Shown here: positions 20,466 to 33,800 of the stretch, in pieces
Numbering within the stretch: position 1 is the first letter of the stretch
How the letters are laid out: the number at the start of each line of letters is the position of its first letter
Origin: Streblospio benedicti
Lineage: Eukaryota > Annelida > Polychaeta > Spionida > Spionidae
NCBI GenBank assembly: GCA_019095985.1
Contig: CM032662.1
Span: 35,115,247-35,179,246 of the forward strand
DNA: 64,000 nucleotides
Direction of reading: 5' to 3'
Program-made: the position numbers and the translations under genes
Notes under the pieces: generated by a model
Database searches by the model: none
Told to the model about the DNA's origin: nothing
The model's input: the letters and a program-made list of their open reading frames with translations, nothing else

Positions 20466-23400
20466 CTGCAACACAACGACACATGCCGGTCAAAAGAATG
20501 TATACATTAGTTTGAAGAAGTAGCAGTTTCAAGGTTTTGAATTATTATTCTATATAACAGTTAAAGGGTAGACACTTAGATGTGTAAAATCTTGTGTTCA
20601 GGATAAATGCTAGTTTAGACCATATATCAAAATCTAGACTGTTGACATTCTAATGTAAATCCACATTCAGAGAAAAGTAAATCAATATTCATGCAAAAGC
20701 TTTGCTAAATTGACAATATGTTCAACCTCAAAGAACATGGGCATTTTAGATAGCTGTCTATGGTAATTGTCAAGCGATGAAACATTTGACAAGACTAATG
20801 CGTATGGCACATTAAGGTGCAAGACGAGTCTACTGCCAGTCTACTGCCAAAAACGCATAGAAATCGTGAGGATCCGTGAGTGTGCAGTGCGGCAAATGTA
20901 GGTTTTTTCAAGGTAGTAAGGTGGCCGCAAAACGACCAATGCCAGCAGTGGTCTGACCACAAGTAGGCAGATAGGCGACCGTACGTTAAATGTAGCATAC
21001 ACATAAAGAAATTTCTCCACACTTTGTCCGTACAGATACAGTGCGTTACTTGTACCATGAACGTACACATGCCATACTTGAGTAATTACACCATACGTAG
21101 AACTGAAGTTGTATGCGAGTACAATGCACTTTTGAAGCATGTTGACCTCACGGCCACCTCAATTTAATAATCCCCTCTGCAAACGCACTCATAACCCACG
21201 ACGACAGTGCTGCATGTGACCACAACTGTATGGTTGTCACAGCATGCGGAAAATGCCGTAGCCACCGCAGACCTCAACATGCCTTGCGACCAACACGCCT
21301 GCAAGGTCATATGTGCCACTCGCTTAAGATAGTTCCGATTCCTCTTGAATCTAATCTATCAAATTTTCAAAAAATATGGTTGTCAAATTTATGCTGATTC
21401 CAAATCTGTGATCAGACTGAAAATCTCACTCAAAAAAGGAATACAATATATTGAAAAATTGCTGCCATTTTGAACCTTAATGTTGTTTTGACAGAAAAGT
21501 AATCAAATGAATGATGGTTCATCAAATCTTACCCCTAATCCCCACAGCTGCATATATGATTCTCTTTTTCATCTTTGGTGAAATTGTTTTGTTGAAAATA
21601 GATGATAAAAAAATGTTACTTCTTATAATCGTGACATGAAATTACCAATTGTTTCATTTGTAGCTACACAGACAGCAAACAGAATCAAAACATCACAACA
21701 TGACACAATGAAGCCAAACATTATATAGTTGCTCCATAACTTACGTCTCAAGGTTTCATCTATTCAGTTGTCTTTTGTGTAATAAGAGATCACAATTTCT
21801 AAATAAACCCCATAATTACAGGGCATTAAGAGTGTACCTCAGGCCAAAAGACCAAACACAGCCATCTTTGACAAATACATATAAAGTTACGCATCTGCTT
21901 TTGTACTTTGACGTGACGTTTATTGAAGGATTTATTATGCTATTTGTAGCTTTAAGGAGAACAGTCCTATTTTACTGATCATAATCGTGTCTCTAACTTT
22001 GGAACTGGATATTCATGTCAGCATGCAAAAAAATTGCGCCATTTTATTTTGCAAAATATGTTCTAAAGCATATTTTTGCAGTTACTTATCAGTACAATAT
22101 CTTTACATCTTGCATAATGGATTTAGCAAAACTGTTACATTGTTCCCAGCTTAAAACATTTAAAAGAATAATTTTCAAATACTCCCCCCTTGACTTACAT
22201 TATCCTTATTTAAAATTGAAAAATATTACATTTTCAATTTCAACATCAACTGCGCACTTCATAACAAGATCTTTCATACCATTCATGTACATATATTGGA
22301 CATTCAAGCTGTGAAAACAAATGCATGTTGACACTCAATTCAAGTATTTTCTACATAATTGATTAACGAAACCCTTCACCTCGAGGACTTCACAATACTG
22401 ATGAAGATGAAAGAACATCACCGAACTTCGATGCACTTTAAAATCTTGGTTCCAAGTGATATTAGGTTGAGAATGTTCCTCTTCTGCCTGCAGTTGATTC
22501 ATCAGCACCAGACGCCAGGCTGGACTCATAACTCACATGGTCCTCTTGCATGAAGCACACTACATATGTAAACATCCGCTCACACAGATGCTCGCAATTT
22601 ATTCTGTCAATTTACACGTATTTACTGCCAAGCCAAGGCATATAAATCACACTTTTTGGGCATCAGGGGAGGGGGAGCTTGTAAAAAGAACTGGTGCGTT
22701 TTAATAAAATGAGGTTTGATTATACAATATACAAATTTTGTTTGTTCACTGCACAATAGAATCTTCATGTGAAGGGTTTTCCAGCAAACAGAAATTAAGA
22801 AATGCATTATATTATGCATTGGTATATTGATGGACAAGCTATAATATCAACAAGTTTTAAACATATTTTTCATGTCTTAAAGCGTAATTTGAAAATAACA
22901 AATTATGAAATTCCACTTGTATTGTCATCGTCATAACAATTATGTTACAACAAACATACCATAAACTATGTAACCTACAAATCAAAGGCACCAGCTATCA
23001 AATTTAATACAATGTAATAAAATTGTGTCATAATGATTTTAATAGACTACTCAATTCTTCCACTTATTACCGTTACTAAAGCTTTACATAAACTGACTAT
23101 GGTGCCTTTGCTACACCAAAGAGTAAACAATATCTTGTTAATTTTTAGATGACTGTGTAATGTTGACGTGTTTTATGAAAATGTTTTGTCCTTTTGTAAA
23201 GATCATCAAAATAGGCAATGTATATTGGGAGAATTGAAAATGCAAAAAGATACTGAAATGTGCACCTTTAATAATACCAACAGATGTGTGCCATAGGCAG
23301 TTTTATTGCATTGATGATTTATGTAAAGTAAACCGTTTGTTGCAATGCCAATTTTATCAAATCATTGCAGTGTTTGGAACAAATTTTGCACATTGTAATG

Positions 23401-26340
23401 TTTTATTAATCATTAAAATGAACTCAATAACCATATTTAAGTAACTATAAACAAACAATTTGCTTATTTGATTAGAATGCACATTCTTCAAGCAGTATAC
23501 AGCACCACAAATGATTGTAAATTATCAATTGACATATGTAACATGAAAAGGCAAGCATGAAACACAAATAAGAATTATCACCACTGAGAAAATGGCTTTT
23601 CAGGAACATATGAAAAGTTATGTTTTAGAATATTATCAAAGGCAGCAAAGTGTATTATTTATCACAAACTTTGTCAAACATGGCTGCTGGAGATTGTGCT
23701 CAGTTTTTGGTAGCATTTATCAGCCAAAGCACTTTTTATTGAGGCATCCATTCATCAAAACTGAAACTCATTTTTGGACTAATTCTCCAAGAATATACTT
23801 TAACTGTAGAATGTATATCTATACTATCAACTGCTCTTAGGTTAGATTGGCAGCTGCAAGTGTCATTCAGTTAATTTTTTTTCTAAATATTAATATATAA
23901 TGAAAAAACAGTACAGAAACTTAAAGACAGGGGTTAACTATGACTGAGATAGTTGAGTTCTACTGAAGTCAGAGGCGAGTCCAGGTTTTTAAATATTTTT
24001 CAAAAGGTTTCATAAAGAATTTTGATGGACAATGCAGGACAAGATGACAGATTATTTATTACAATGTGAAAGGGTTTGCATAGTCTGAACACCCTACCCC
24101 CATCTCACCTGGATCTGTCATTTGTTGGTTGGGGCAGCTGGGATAGTGCGAAACATACATTTCTTATTTTGGCTAGGTAACAGTATGACAGTATGGTAGA
24201 CAAACATCAACTTTTCTTAATCCATATTTACATGCTTTTACATCTATTTTGCTGACTACTAGCAAACTTTTTGAGGCAAAACCTGACTTCTCAGTCCTCA
24301 CTCTGTCAACAGCCTTACTCAGCCGACAAGGACAGCTCAAACTAGACTTGCAGTCCAAAAATCCATCTGGACAACTTTTTAAACCTAAGATCTATAGGCA
24401 GTATAGCAGAAGGATGATTTATTTCGTTTATCATTTTCCTAATACATATCTATAATGAAAAACAGTACACAAATAAAAGAACCATACTCAAAGACACACA
24501 TGCATCATGACATAATGTAACTCAACCAAATGAGTCTTTCATACTTTTTAACAAAATAACCTTCAAAATTGTACAAATTGCAAACAAATAAACAAAGTTT
24601 AATGAATTGAATTTAAGTATAAGGTAAAATAATTTTTCTATAAAAAAAGAAAGGACTAGTGCATTCTACATTTTCTACACGTTCTAAAACTGGACCAGCA
24701 GGTTTTCAATCAATGGAATGGTTTCCTGTATAATGACCCCTTGATAACCTCGCATCTGATTTTAATGTTCGTCCTGCTATTTTTAGGTGGATAAGTTTGT
24801 TAACAACTGGGGTCAAAGTCATTCACCACGGTAAACCCATGGTAGCCAAGATCATGGTTCCATAGTGATTGCCATTGGAAATCTGGATAATACAGTAGAA
24901 CCTACAATGTAGATATAACACCAACATTCCTCTCTCAAAACAATAACTTTTCTTGGTCCTGTCCTCTTTAGCAATACTATGCAGAATCTCAACAATCAAT
25001 CTGACCATATTACATATATCTAATGTTGTCACTTGGCCCTAATATCTGAGCTGACCTTTAAAGGTATAAGATTATGAAAACCATGCATCATTTGTCACTG
25101 AGTACTCATCATGTTTTGATTGATAGTGATTGGTTCCTTATCTGTAATCACCAACAAGTACCATCCATTTCACTTTACTTTTAATAACTTAATGGGGATG
25201 AACTTTGTCATAATCTTTAAATTAGAATATGCTGTAATTTTCATTTCTATAAAAAGCAGAAATTTATAGACTTTGTATTACTTCAAATAGTAATTTTTAA
25301 AGAAGCTAGAGATCTATTGAACAGAACCAAATCTGACTACTAGGTTAAAAGATGAAATACCCTCAATACTCTATATACTATATTCTTAACTCGCTCGAGG
25401 ACTAATAAAATAGGGCAACAGCATAATTCAACATGATCTAGGCTACCATGATGATTGTTTTATAACTTGTACTGAGAGGCGTTTGATTTGGCTTCTCCTT
25501 GAGTTATGATTGAGCAATCAAAGATGTCTGCCTTGCAATGTTTCAGTTCATATATTACACATTGATGACATAATAGACAGCCTCACAGGTATAGTGTTTT
25601 TCATTGCCGTAAGTTCCCAGTGGTAATATCAGCTTTCTGAACAAATTCATTAGACACTTTGGGCATTAAATGTTGATTATCAATTAGGAGTACAACATAA
25701 ACATCATGGAGGAGCAGTGTGCCACTAATTAGGTACTCACCATGCATGTTCAAACAACACCAGCGTCTATGCACTTTCTTCAAATTCAAGATTATTCCAC
25801 TGAATGCAGAAAAATTATCCAATATATTATATCTTAAATTCAAGATGAATTGATGAACTGGCTTTCTTGTTCTCACAAATTTTATTGAATTAGAATCAAA
25901 GTATCTTTATTAGTGATGAAAATAACAAATAGGAATAGCATTCATCAATAATAATTTATGTTACAGATGGCAACACAAGATTAACTTCCACACAAGCAAC
26001 AAACAATAAAATTAAAATAAATCATAATGCACTACACACTACCTTCTGCAAATAAATCTGCTACTATGAGTTTGAACATGATGAGTCAGATTGATCTCAA
26101 ATATCACTGCCCTGTGATGTCACTACATGTCACTGCATACCTTCAAAACCAAGATAATAGTGCAAGAGGGGTGGGTGGCAAGGGGGTGCGAGAGGTCAGA
26201 TATGAATTAGTAGGTCAAAGTACACCAAAATCAATTCAGCTGTGGGAAAATACTGAAGAAATTGTAAGGTAATGATCACAGGTAAAATACTTTCCCCATT
26301 ACAGTGGTAACAATAGTTTTATGCAAATATTCCAAAAATA
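20466..26340. other. AT-rich region upstream of visible LRP1 exons
   Basis: Apart from repeat family A copy 1 this stretch shows no exon I can defend on either strand. The missing LRP1 signal-peptide exon and promoter should lie here or further up, but no hydrophobic N-terminus with a phase-matched donor stood out. A degraded MITE-like stretch with AGTAGAACCTAC lies near 24893. Confidence 0.5.
20821..21327. repeat. Dispersed repeat family A, copy 1
   Basis: About 500 bases, clearly related to 50884-51419 and 59837-60248. Shared blocks in the same order include GTGGTCTGACC, CAGTGCGTT, GTACCATGAACGTAC, CTCACGGCCACCTC, CATGCGGAAAA, CGCAGACCTCAAC and GCCTTGCG. It ends TGTGCCACTCGCTTAA. There is no open frame of note. 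Probably a nonautonomous transposon. Confidence 0.8.
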
Positions 26341-27520
26341 TTTCATAAGTAGGCCAAACTGGGCTAGCGCTAGACCCATCTCAAATTTAGCCAATTGGCT
26401 AAACAACATTTTTTTAGCCATTTGATTTTTTTTAGCTTGGCTAAAGAATTAAATTATTCTTTAGCCAATTGAATTTCTTTTTAGCCAAGCAAAAACCTAT
26501 GTAAATTAATTAACGTGATAATGATAACACAAACATGATCACTTTTAGTTACTTTGACAATATTTCTACTTTAAATATCTTAATGACATCTGATCAAATT
26601 GTGTTTAATTTTCCGACGCTTCGGCAAGAACGATGAAGGTTATAGAACTTTCAAAACTCGGGGCCTGCTGATGACTGGTTTGCATCAACCAATGAATTAC
26701 ATTGGCCAATAATGGATACAAACTCTTTGATAACATATACACTATGTTTTCTTAATTTTAAAGCAATTTTTTCTGAGGGTGGCCCGGTGGGACTGGACAA
26801 AGGAGACCTAAGCACGTCTCCTTTCGAAACCTCTCGGCTCTCCCCATCGAGCCGCCCACGTTGACAGGTGTCATGCCATGGGAGTGTGAGGGGGAGGGAT
26901 ATAATTGCATTTTCGTTCGTATTTTATCATTACATTGTGAGATTCAAACGGCTGCGCTTATTATTAAAAACGAACCTAGTCTACCAGCCTTAATTCTTTA
27001 TTATTAATTAATACCAACGAACGTATAATCCATGGATTTTGCAATAACAGATCTTTCTAAAATCCTTAAAACGTGTGCTCGCCGGTTGCTAGATGTGAAT
27101 CTATAATCCAATGCATCGCTGAATCACGTATTATTTACTCACAATGAAAGTGTCGATATGGCAGTGAATGACATGATACATTCACGATACAAATGATAAT
27201 ATATAAATATGCAAAATATCAGTTTAATTCAAATAGTTTCCTGTCATTTATACCATTATGGGCGCCGCCATCTTTGTTGTCAATGCGCGAACGTTGTTCC
27301 GAAATGTTGTCAACTAGAACGATGGCGAACGGCGTTCTGATATTTTAGTCTCGATGTAGCGGACGTTTTTTACGAATTTTTCTTGAATAAAAATGATTCG
27401 CCACATTGGCGAAAGAGTAAGCAAAATCTCTTGCCAAACCTTAAAATCTCTCGCCCATGGCGATAAAACAAACCATAGCGCGAGCCCAGCCAAAGTACAC
27501 AAACATCAAATCACCTTAGG
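26340..27520. other. Mixed region: TAGCCAA motifs and a CpG-richer patch
   Basis: At 26380-26500 the motif TTAGCCAATTGGCTAA and variants recur. At 27255-27480 CpG is denser than its surroundings and includes GCCGCCATCTTTG, which resembles a YY1 site, and GAGATTTT/GGCGA motifs. I see no convincing exon. A promoter is possible but unsupported. Confidence 0.3.
26787..26859 (+). ncRNA. Candidate three-way-junction RNA fold
   Basis: A 73-base segment in which GTGGG (26787-26791) pairs with CCCAC (26855-26859), AAAGGAGAC (26799-26807) with GTCTCCTTT (26816-26824) across an 8-base loop, and CGGCTC (26835-26840) with GAGCCG (26849-26854) across another 8-base loop. It is GC-rich inside AT-rich DNA. 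It has tRNA-like length but lacks a fourth arm and good A and B boxes. Transcription is not shown. Confidence 0.25.
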
Positions 27521-27899
27521 AGTGTAACATAGTCCTTCGAAATGTCAAGTTTGGTGATGATAGGTCATGATCTGTGTTATAATTATTTCTTTTTAAAAAC
27601 ACATTACAACTTCATCAAAAGTAGGCCAAAGTACATACGAATCTAATCAGAATGTATCTGATAGAGTTGTTTGTAGCAAAGTGATCTATTTTTCTAATAG
27701 ACATAGGTGGTTGTTATCAACCCGTCGGGTCCAGATGTGACTTTATGGGCAAGATTTTATTTATGGTAAGTTTATGTGAATGATGAATGTTTTTTTAAAT
27801 CCAAACTATTCCATCACATTTTTTTCTTAATGTACAAAAGTTAAAGTTTTGAGATTGTTGAATGTCTAGCTATAGGAATTAAAAAAATAAATGTTTAAA

Positions 27900-29820
27900 A
27901 AAACATGGAAAGAAGATTGCACTATGCTCAACAACATTGAAATGGACATGTCTCATTTAAAAACCTTCTAGTCCTGAAAGAAGTGGTTTATGCGAATGAA
28001 GAAAATACAAGGTCTGTAAATTGAATCACTACTGTCAATGGTATTTGTATTTTGATTTTCATGTTTGCAGAACTTGGCAAAAGTCCGTGGATGCATTTGA
28101 GTGAGAAGAAAGATCTATCGCCAAAAGGCAAAAAAAGGGAATTTTGGCCCAAACCCCTGGTTCAGGGGGAAATTGAAACAAGTAAGAAAATAAAAAAAAG
28201 AAAAGGTGGAANNNNNNNNNNNNNNNNNNNNNNNNNNNNNNNNNNNNNNNNNNNNNNNNNNNNNNNNNNNNNNNNNNNNNNNNNNNNNNNNNNNNNNNNN
28301 NNNNNNNNNNNCAAGGGGAATTTGGGTTTTTATAGTCCCCATCCTTAAATAGTGTTTAAAGGGCGTCATTCAAAACTTCATGGTCAAGAATTCAGATTCA
28401 GACCTAGTAGTCTAGATCAGAACGAGTTTTCATGTTTTTGGAACAACATTACTATTTGGGTTTAAAAATGACATGAAACTATTCAAATTTCATCTCTCAG
28501 ACTCAAACTTTTCAAATAACTAAAACTTGAAAGATTAGAATTATCAAGCAATAAGAAAAATTTAAAACACTACCCCGTCTATTTTTTTCAATGTGTATTG
28601 CTTTTTTTACCTGTTTTTTAATATAAAAGTTTTTGTTCTAAAGTTTAATTTTATCTCAATTTTATTCATTAAAACTTTTGATTTCCCTGAAGGCTCCTTT
28701 TAAAAATAAAACCCCAAAAAAGAAATGAAGAACAGGTAAAATGGCAAAAAACAGAATTTTAATAAAATTATTTGGAAAAAACTTTTGTTGAACAGGCTTT
28801 ATTTTCTTCAAATGTTTATGATATTGTTAAATGTTTTGTAAGATTATTTAGGATTACCTTTTTTTTTTACCTTTATTTTCTTAGATCCAGCTTCATTTTT
28901 AAAAAAGGGAAAAAAATAAGACATAACTTAAAATTGCCCCAAGTAGGGACTTTGTTATATTTTGTAAGTGGTTTTCTTTATGATTTTCTTTGTTTTTTTA
29001 TATATTTTCTAGTTCAAATATTTAGTTTATACTTTTATACTTATTTTATAATTTTTGTCTTTATTGTAGTTTACTTGAAAAAGAGTTATGAGAAAAAAAA
29101 TGTTTTCAAATACTTATTTACTATCTTAAAAAATTTCATTTTTCCCAAAAATATCAAACAGTGCAAATTATAAATTCACAGAATCCTTAGTTTCAAAATA
29201 ATTTAAAAAAATTGCCCTTCGTTACAAATCTTAATGAAGTTACAGTACAAATATTTAGGGTATAATATTGCTTATAAACATGAAACTTTCAAATTCAGGC
29301 CAGTTTTTTTCTACAACAACATTTCACATTTTCCCCCCTCTTTACTGCTATTAAAAGGATAAATTAATATCCATGCCCTTTGGGTAATAAAAGCAATCTT
29401 AGCTACTACTACTCCATATATGGGCGGACTATTCATTTTATATACTGGATGACGAGACGGGGGTACTTCCCACTCATCCATTCGAAACATTTGAAAAAAA
29501 CTTTGGGCATAATTTCCCCATTAAAAAAACTTCATTGCTTTTAACTTTAATCAGATCTGGTAAAAATTATCTTGCAAACGTGTTTCCCTCTTGTACATAG
29601 ATAACGCTATTACATAGAAAAGTGGGAAAAACCCGCAAAATAAAAAACCCACATCTATTGGACCTGACAAAATTTTACCGAAATAAAGTAATTCATGCAC
29701 TTCCATTCTACTGTACACAACTTGCTAAAAAAAACCCTCTTGCCCCACAAAAAAAGCTGGTTTCTATTAAAAAATTAAAATTTTTTTGGGGGAAATTTTA
29801 TAAACTAGATTGGTAAATAA
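27900..29820. other. Low-quality sequence around the second gap
   Basis: Homopolymer runs dominate. From about 29156 to 29818 the sequence is an error-rich version of 35200-35928, with many single-base losses. This looks like uncorrected read sequence placed beside the gap. Open frames here, including a 133-codon one at 28772-29173, should not be trusted. Confidence 0.75.
28212..28311. other. Assembly gap of 100 N
   Basis: A run of 100 N inside the noisy block, so distances across it are not reliable. Confidence 0.98.
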
Positions 29821-30830
29821 TTGTTCATATTATTAGCTTCAGTGTATAAAACAGATTCAGTTCAGTGAGTTACAATATATGTTGCATGTATGTACACATT
29901 TTTAACACCCAGATCACTTAGATAACTTTCTGTTTGGTTCATATCAACATCACAAAAACTACTAGGTACTAGGTATAGATGCCATCTTGGCTTTTACATA
30001 GAATCTCATGATAGTAAAACTTGCAAATCATGAAACAAAAATAACATTTTTTCCAAGATTTGTTTCAGAAATGTTATATTCTTACACACAAACAAATTCT
30101 TATTTGACATATGATTCCAAATTGAAAGATCATATCACCTAATGACTAGCAATGATGGCTTTGTGAAATGGTTGCTGCATTTAACCACAAAACAAAATAG
30201 GACTCAGAATGTTGCAGGATTGAGTTCTAGCATCAGGAAAGTCAATGTCTTCCACCATTTTTACCAGAACGCTCCCAAAGTAAGACCTGAATAATGTTTA
30301 CATGTGTATATATGCCATTTACAAATTTGTACTGAGCACTATATTCAATGGGTAATACAAATTTTTCTATCTTGCATTTGTAGAAGAATATGAAATGATA
30401 GGGCCTATGCATAATTTAGACACCGCAGTCAAGTAAATAAAGCATTGCAGGTGAATCATTCCGCCTGAGGACATTTCTACCCTCAATATTATGTACATGG
30501 CTTCTGTACTACACTACATTGTTTATGTATCTTCCGGATTCCACTGATAACAGGAAAACTGTAATTATCAAACTCAGACTCTGTATTCACCATTTCAGTT
30601 ACCTCAATCCCAAGTTTCCCAACTCATCTATTTCAAGAGTTGAAGACAGATATGAATCACTACAACTAAAATACAGTATTAATCCAAAAGCCCACCCCAT
30701 GTAAAGGCTGGTCCCCAAGTTGCACATAAACAAAATCCAGACCATTGAAACTCCTATTCACATACATGTAAAAACCCCCCACACACACACACCCACCCCC
30801 TTACCCCGACCCTCAATAACACAATTTAGC
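29820..30830. other. Non-coding stretch before the retroelement
   Basis: AT-rich, no coding signal. A C-rich and CA-repeat tract lies at 30774-30802. The left limit of the retroelement falls somewhere at its right end, near 30.8 kb. Confidence 0.5.
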
Positions 30831-33800
30831 ATTAGTGAAGAAACGACACTGGGGCAAAGATGGGAAAAGTGGAAGAAAAGTCTGAGTACTGTTTAGCTGC
30901 AAACGCAGTGGAAAAACGACGCAAAAACGAGCGTTGCTGCTACACCTGGGCGGCCCCGACGTACAAGACATCTTCGAGACATTAGAGAATACGGGGGACA
31001 AGTATGAGGAAGCATTAAAAGCATTAGATGCTTATTTTTGTCCTAAAAAGAACGTAACGTTTCAACGGTATGTGTTTAGACAGACTGCACAAGACCCAGG
31101 AGAAACGGTCGATGCCTATGTGACTAGACTAAAGACAGTTGTTAAAACGTGCAATTTTGATACGTACACGGATGATGATGCCATAAGGGACCAGCTGTTA
31201 GATAAGTGTGTTTCAAAAAAACTAAGACGGCGGTTACTAAGAGAAAACGAACTGACATTAGCAAAGGCCCGGGAGATAGCTAGGGCTATGGAGACGGCAG
31301 AAGCGCAGGCAGTGCAAATGGAGAATGTGGTGGATACAGCTAACTGTGTCAGCAATATTAAACCCGAGGAAGATGATCATGATGAACAGAGACAAACCAT
31401 TGCATTTGCAAGCAACAACAGTAGGCGTCAATATGCATCTAAAAGTAACAGAGGAAGCCGGCATCCACAACAACCACATGTAAGCTTTAATAAATCTACA
31501 AACTGTTTAGGATGTGGACGTCAAGGTCATGTTCATGGGGAAAAAACGTGTCCCGCTATGGGCCAATCATGTTTAAGCTGTGGAAAGATGAATCACTTTT
31601 CACGTGTGTGCATGAGCAATAAGAGAGGACAAACCTCAGCAAATACAGCAAAGAGAATGAAAAGCCAATATGCAAATAACATTGAAGAAAATTCTGACGA
31701 TGAATTTGAGTACGCTTTCGCTGTCTCAGGTAAAGGTGACATTACCGTGTATGTAGACAATGAACCAATAAAAATACTTGTGGACTCTGGTGCAACTGTC
31801 AACATAATTGACAAAAATACATATTCAAAATTAAAGAGGAGAAACCTTTTTAATGCAACCACAAAAGTGTACACATACGGCGCAAGACACCCATTATCAC
31901 TTCTTGGAGCCTTCAATGCCATAGTGAGTCACAAAGGAAGGAAGACACCAACAAAAATACTTGTCGTAAATTCCGATGACGCGGGATGCTTACTCAGTCG
32001 AGATACTGCAATAAAGCTGAATTTATTACGAGTGGCACAGACATCAACACAAGAGAATGATGAGGTACAAAAGGCGCAAGCAAAATTTCCCAATGTCTTC
32101 AAGGGAGTGGGAAAGCTGAAAGACATAGAACTTCAAATACCAATAGACAGCCACATAAAACCAGTGATACAACCAGAGAGACGGCTACCGTATGCATTGA
32201 GGAAGAAAGTAGATGAAAAACTGAACGAACTATTGGAGAAAGGCATTATTGAGCCATCAAAAGGCTCATCGACATGGATTTCACCATTAGTGGTTGTTCC
32301 AAAGCCTGGTGGAGAGGTCAGAGTATGCGTAGATATGAGAAAAGCAAATCAAGCGATACGAAGGGCTCGTTTCCCTATACCCACAGTAGAAGATGCAATG
32401 ATAAAACTAAATGGGTCCAAAGTCTTCTCGAAAATTGACCTAAAATGGGGCTACCACCAAATACAGTTAGCAGAAGAGTCCAGAGACATTACAACATTTC
32501 AATGCCATATGGGGACATTCAGATATAAAAGACTGCTTTTTGGGGTATCATGTGCCTCAGAAATGTATCAGTACGCCATACAACAAGCACTGGAAGGTTG
32601 CAAAAATGTGGTCAACATAGCCGATGACATTATTGTATTTGGCACAAATGAGGCAGAACATGACTCATGCTTGGAGAGTGTCCTAAGAAGACTAGAAGAA
32701 AAGGGCTTAACTGTGAATCCAAGTAAATGCAAATTTAAAGCGTCAGAGATCTCATTCTTTGGATTTAAAGTATCGGAGGCTGGCATACGAGCAGAAGAAA
32801 GCAAAATAAAGGCAGTAAGTGAGTTCAAAGAACCTACAAACGTGAGTGAAATAAGAAGCTTTCTAGGCCTTATCAATTTCCTATCAAAATTTATACCCGA
32901 CCTAGCAACCATAGCTGAACCACTTAGACGACTGACGCGACATGGATGTGCATGGAAGTGGGAGTCTGAGCAGGCAAAAGCTTTTCAGCAGCTCAAAAAA
33001 TCCATATGTAGTCGCAGAGTAATGTCACATTTCAACCCTAATTTAAGAACTATACTCACAGTTGATGCTAGTCCAGTGGGCCTGGGTGCAATGATCGCGC
33101 AAGAAACAGAAGAGGGAATTAAGGTAGTGGCTTATGCTAGCAGAACACTTTCAAGAATTGAAAAGAAATATTCCCAAACAGAACGTGAGGCACTAGCAGT
33201 AGTTTGGGGGTGTGAAAAATTCCATCTTTATTTGTCAGGTATTGACTTTGAACTACACTCTGACCACAAAGCCCTACAATTCATCTATAGCCCAAAAGGA
33301 AAAACACCGCCAAGAATTGAAAGATGGGCGCTTCGCTTACAGTGCTATCGGTTTGTTGTGCGCCACATACCTGGAGTTGACAACCCAACTGACATCCTCT
33401 CTAGACAACCACTCGAACATAAACCTGAAGACCGAGAGGAGGACCTATACGTCAATTCCATAATTGCCCATGCCGTCCCAAATGCGATAATGCTTCAAGA
33501 ATTACAGAACCATTCTCTACAAGATGAAGCGATTAAAAACATCATAACAAATATACAAGCAGACCACTGGCCAGATGAATCAGATTCACGATTTAGCAGA
33601 ATTAAAGATGAGTTGAGTGAAAAAAATGGACTATTACTGAGAGGAGGTCGAATAGTCATACCGAAGAGCCTCCAAAACAGAGTTTTGAACATCGCACATG
33701 AAAGCCACCAGGGTATGGTAAAAACTAAACAATTACTACGCTCCAAAGTGTGGTGGCCGGGAATAGATTCCGACATTGAGAAGATAATTAAGCAGTGTAG

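Noticed and set aside
26787-26859. tRNA gene
   Set aside because: It has tRNA-like length but only three stems, no recognisable anticodon arm and no good internal promoter boxes.
27314-27502. Possible signal peptide for the missing LRP1 first exon
   Set aside because: The frame opens with TTG rather than ATG, its hydrophobic stretch is short, and no phase-matched donor fits.
28772-29173. 133-codon plus-strand frame
   Set aside because: It lies in error-rich, homopolymer-dominated sequence beside a gap, and its composition follows the AT-rich noise.
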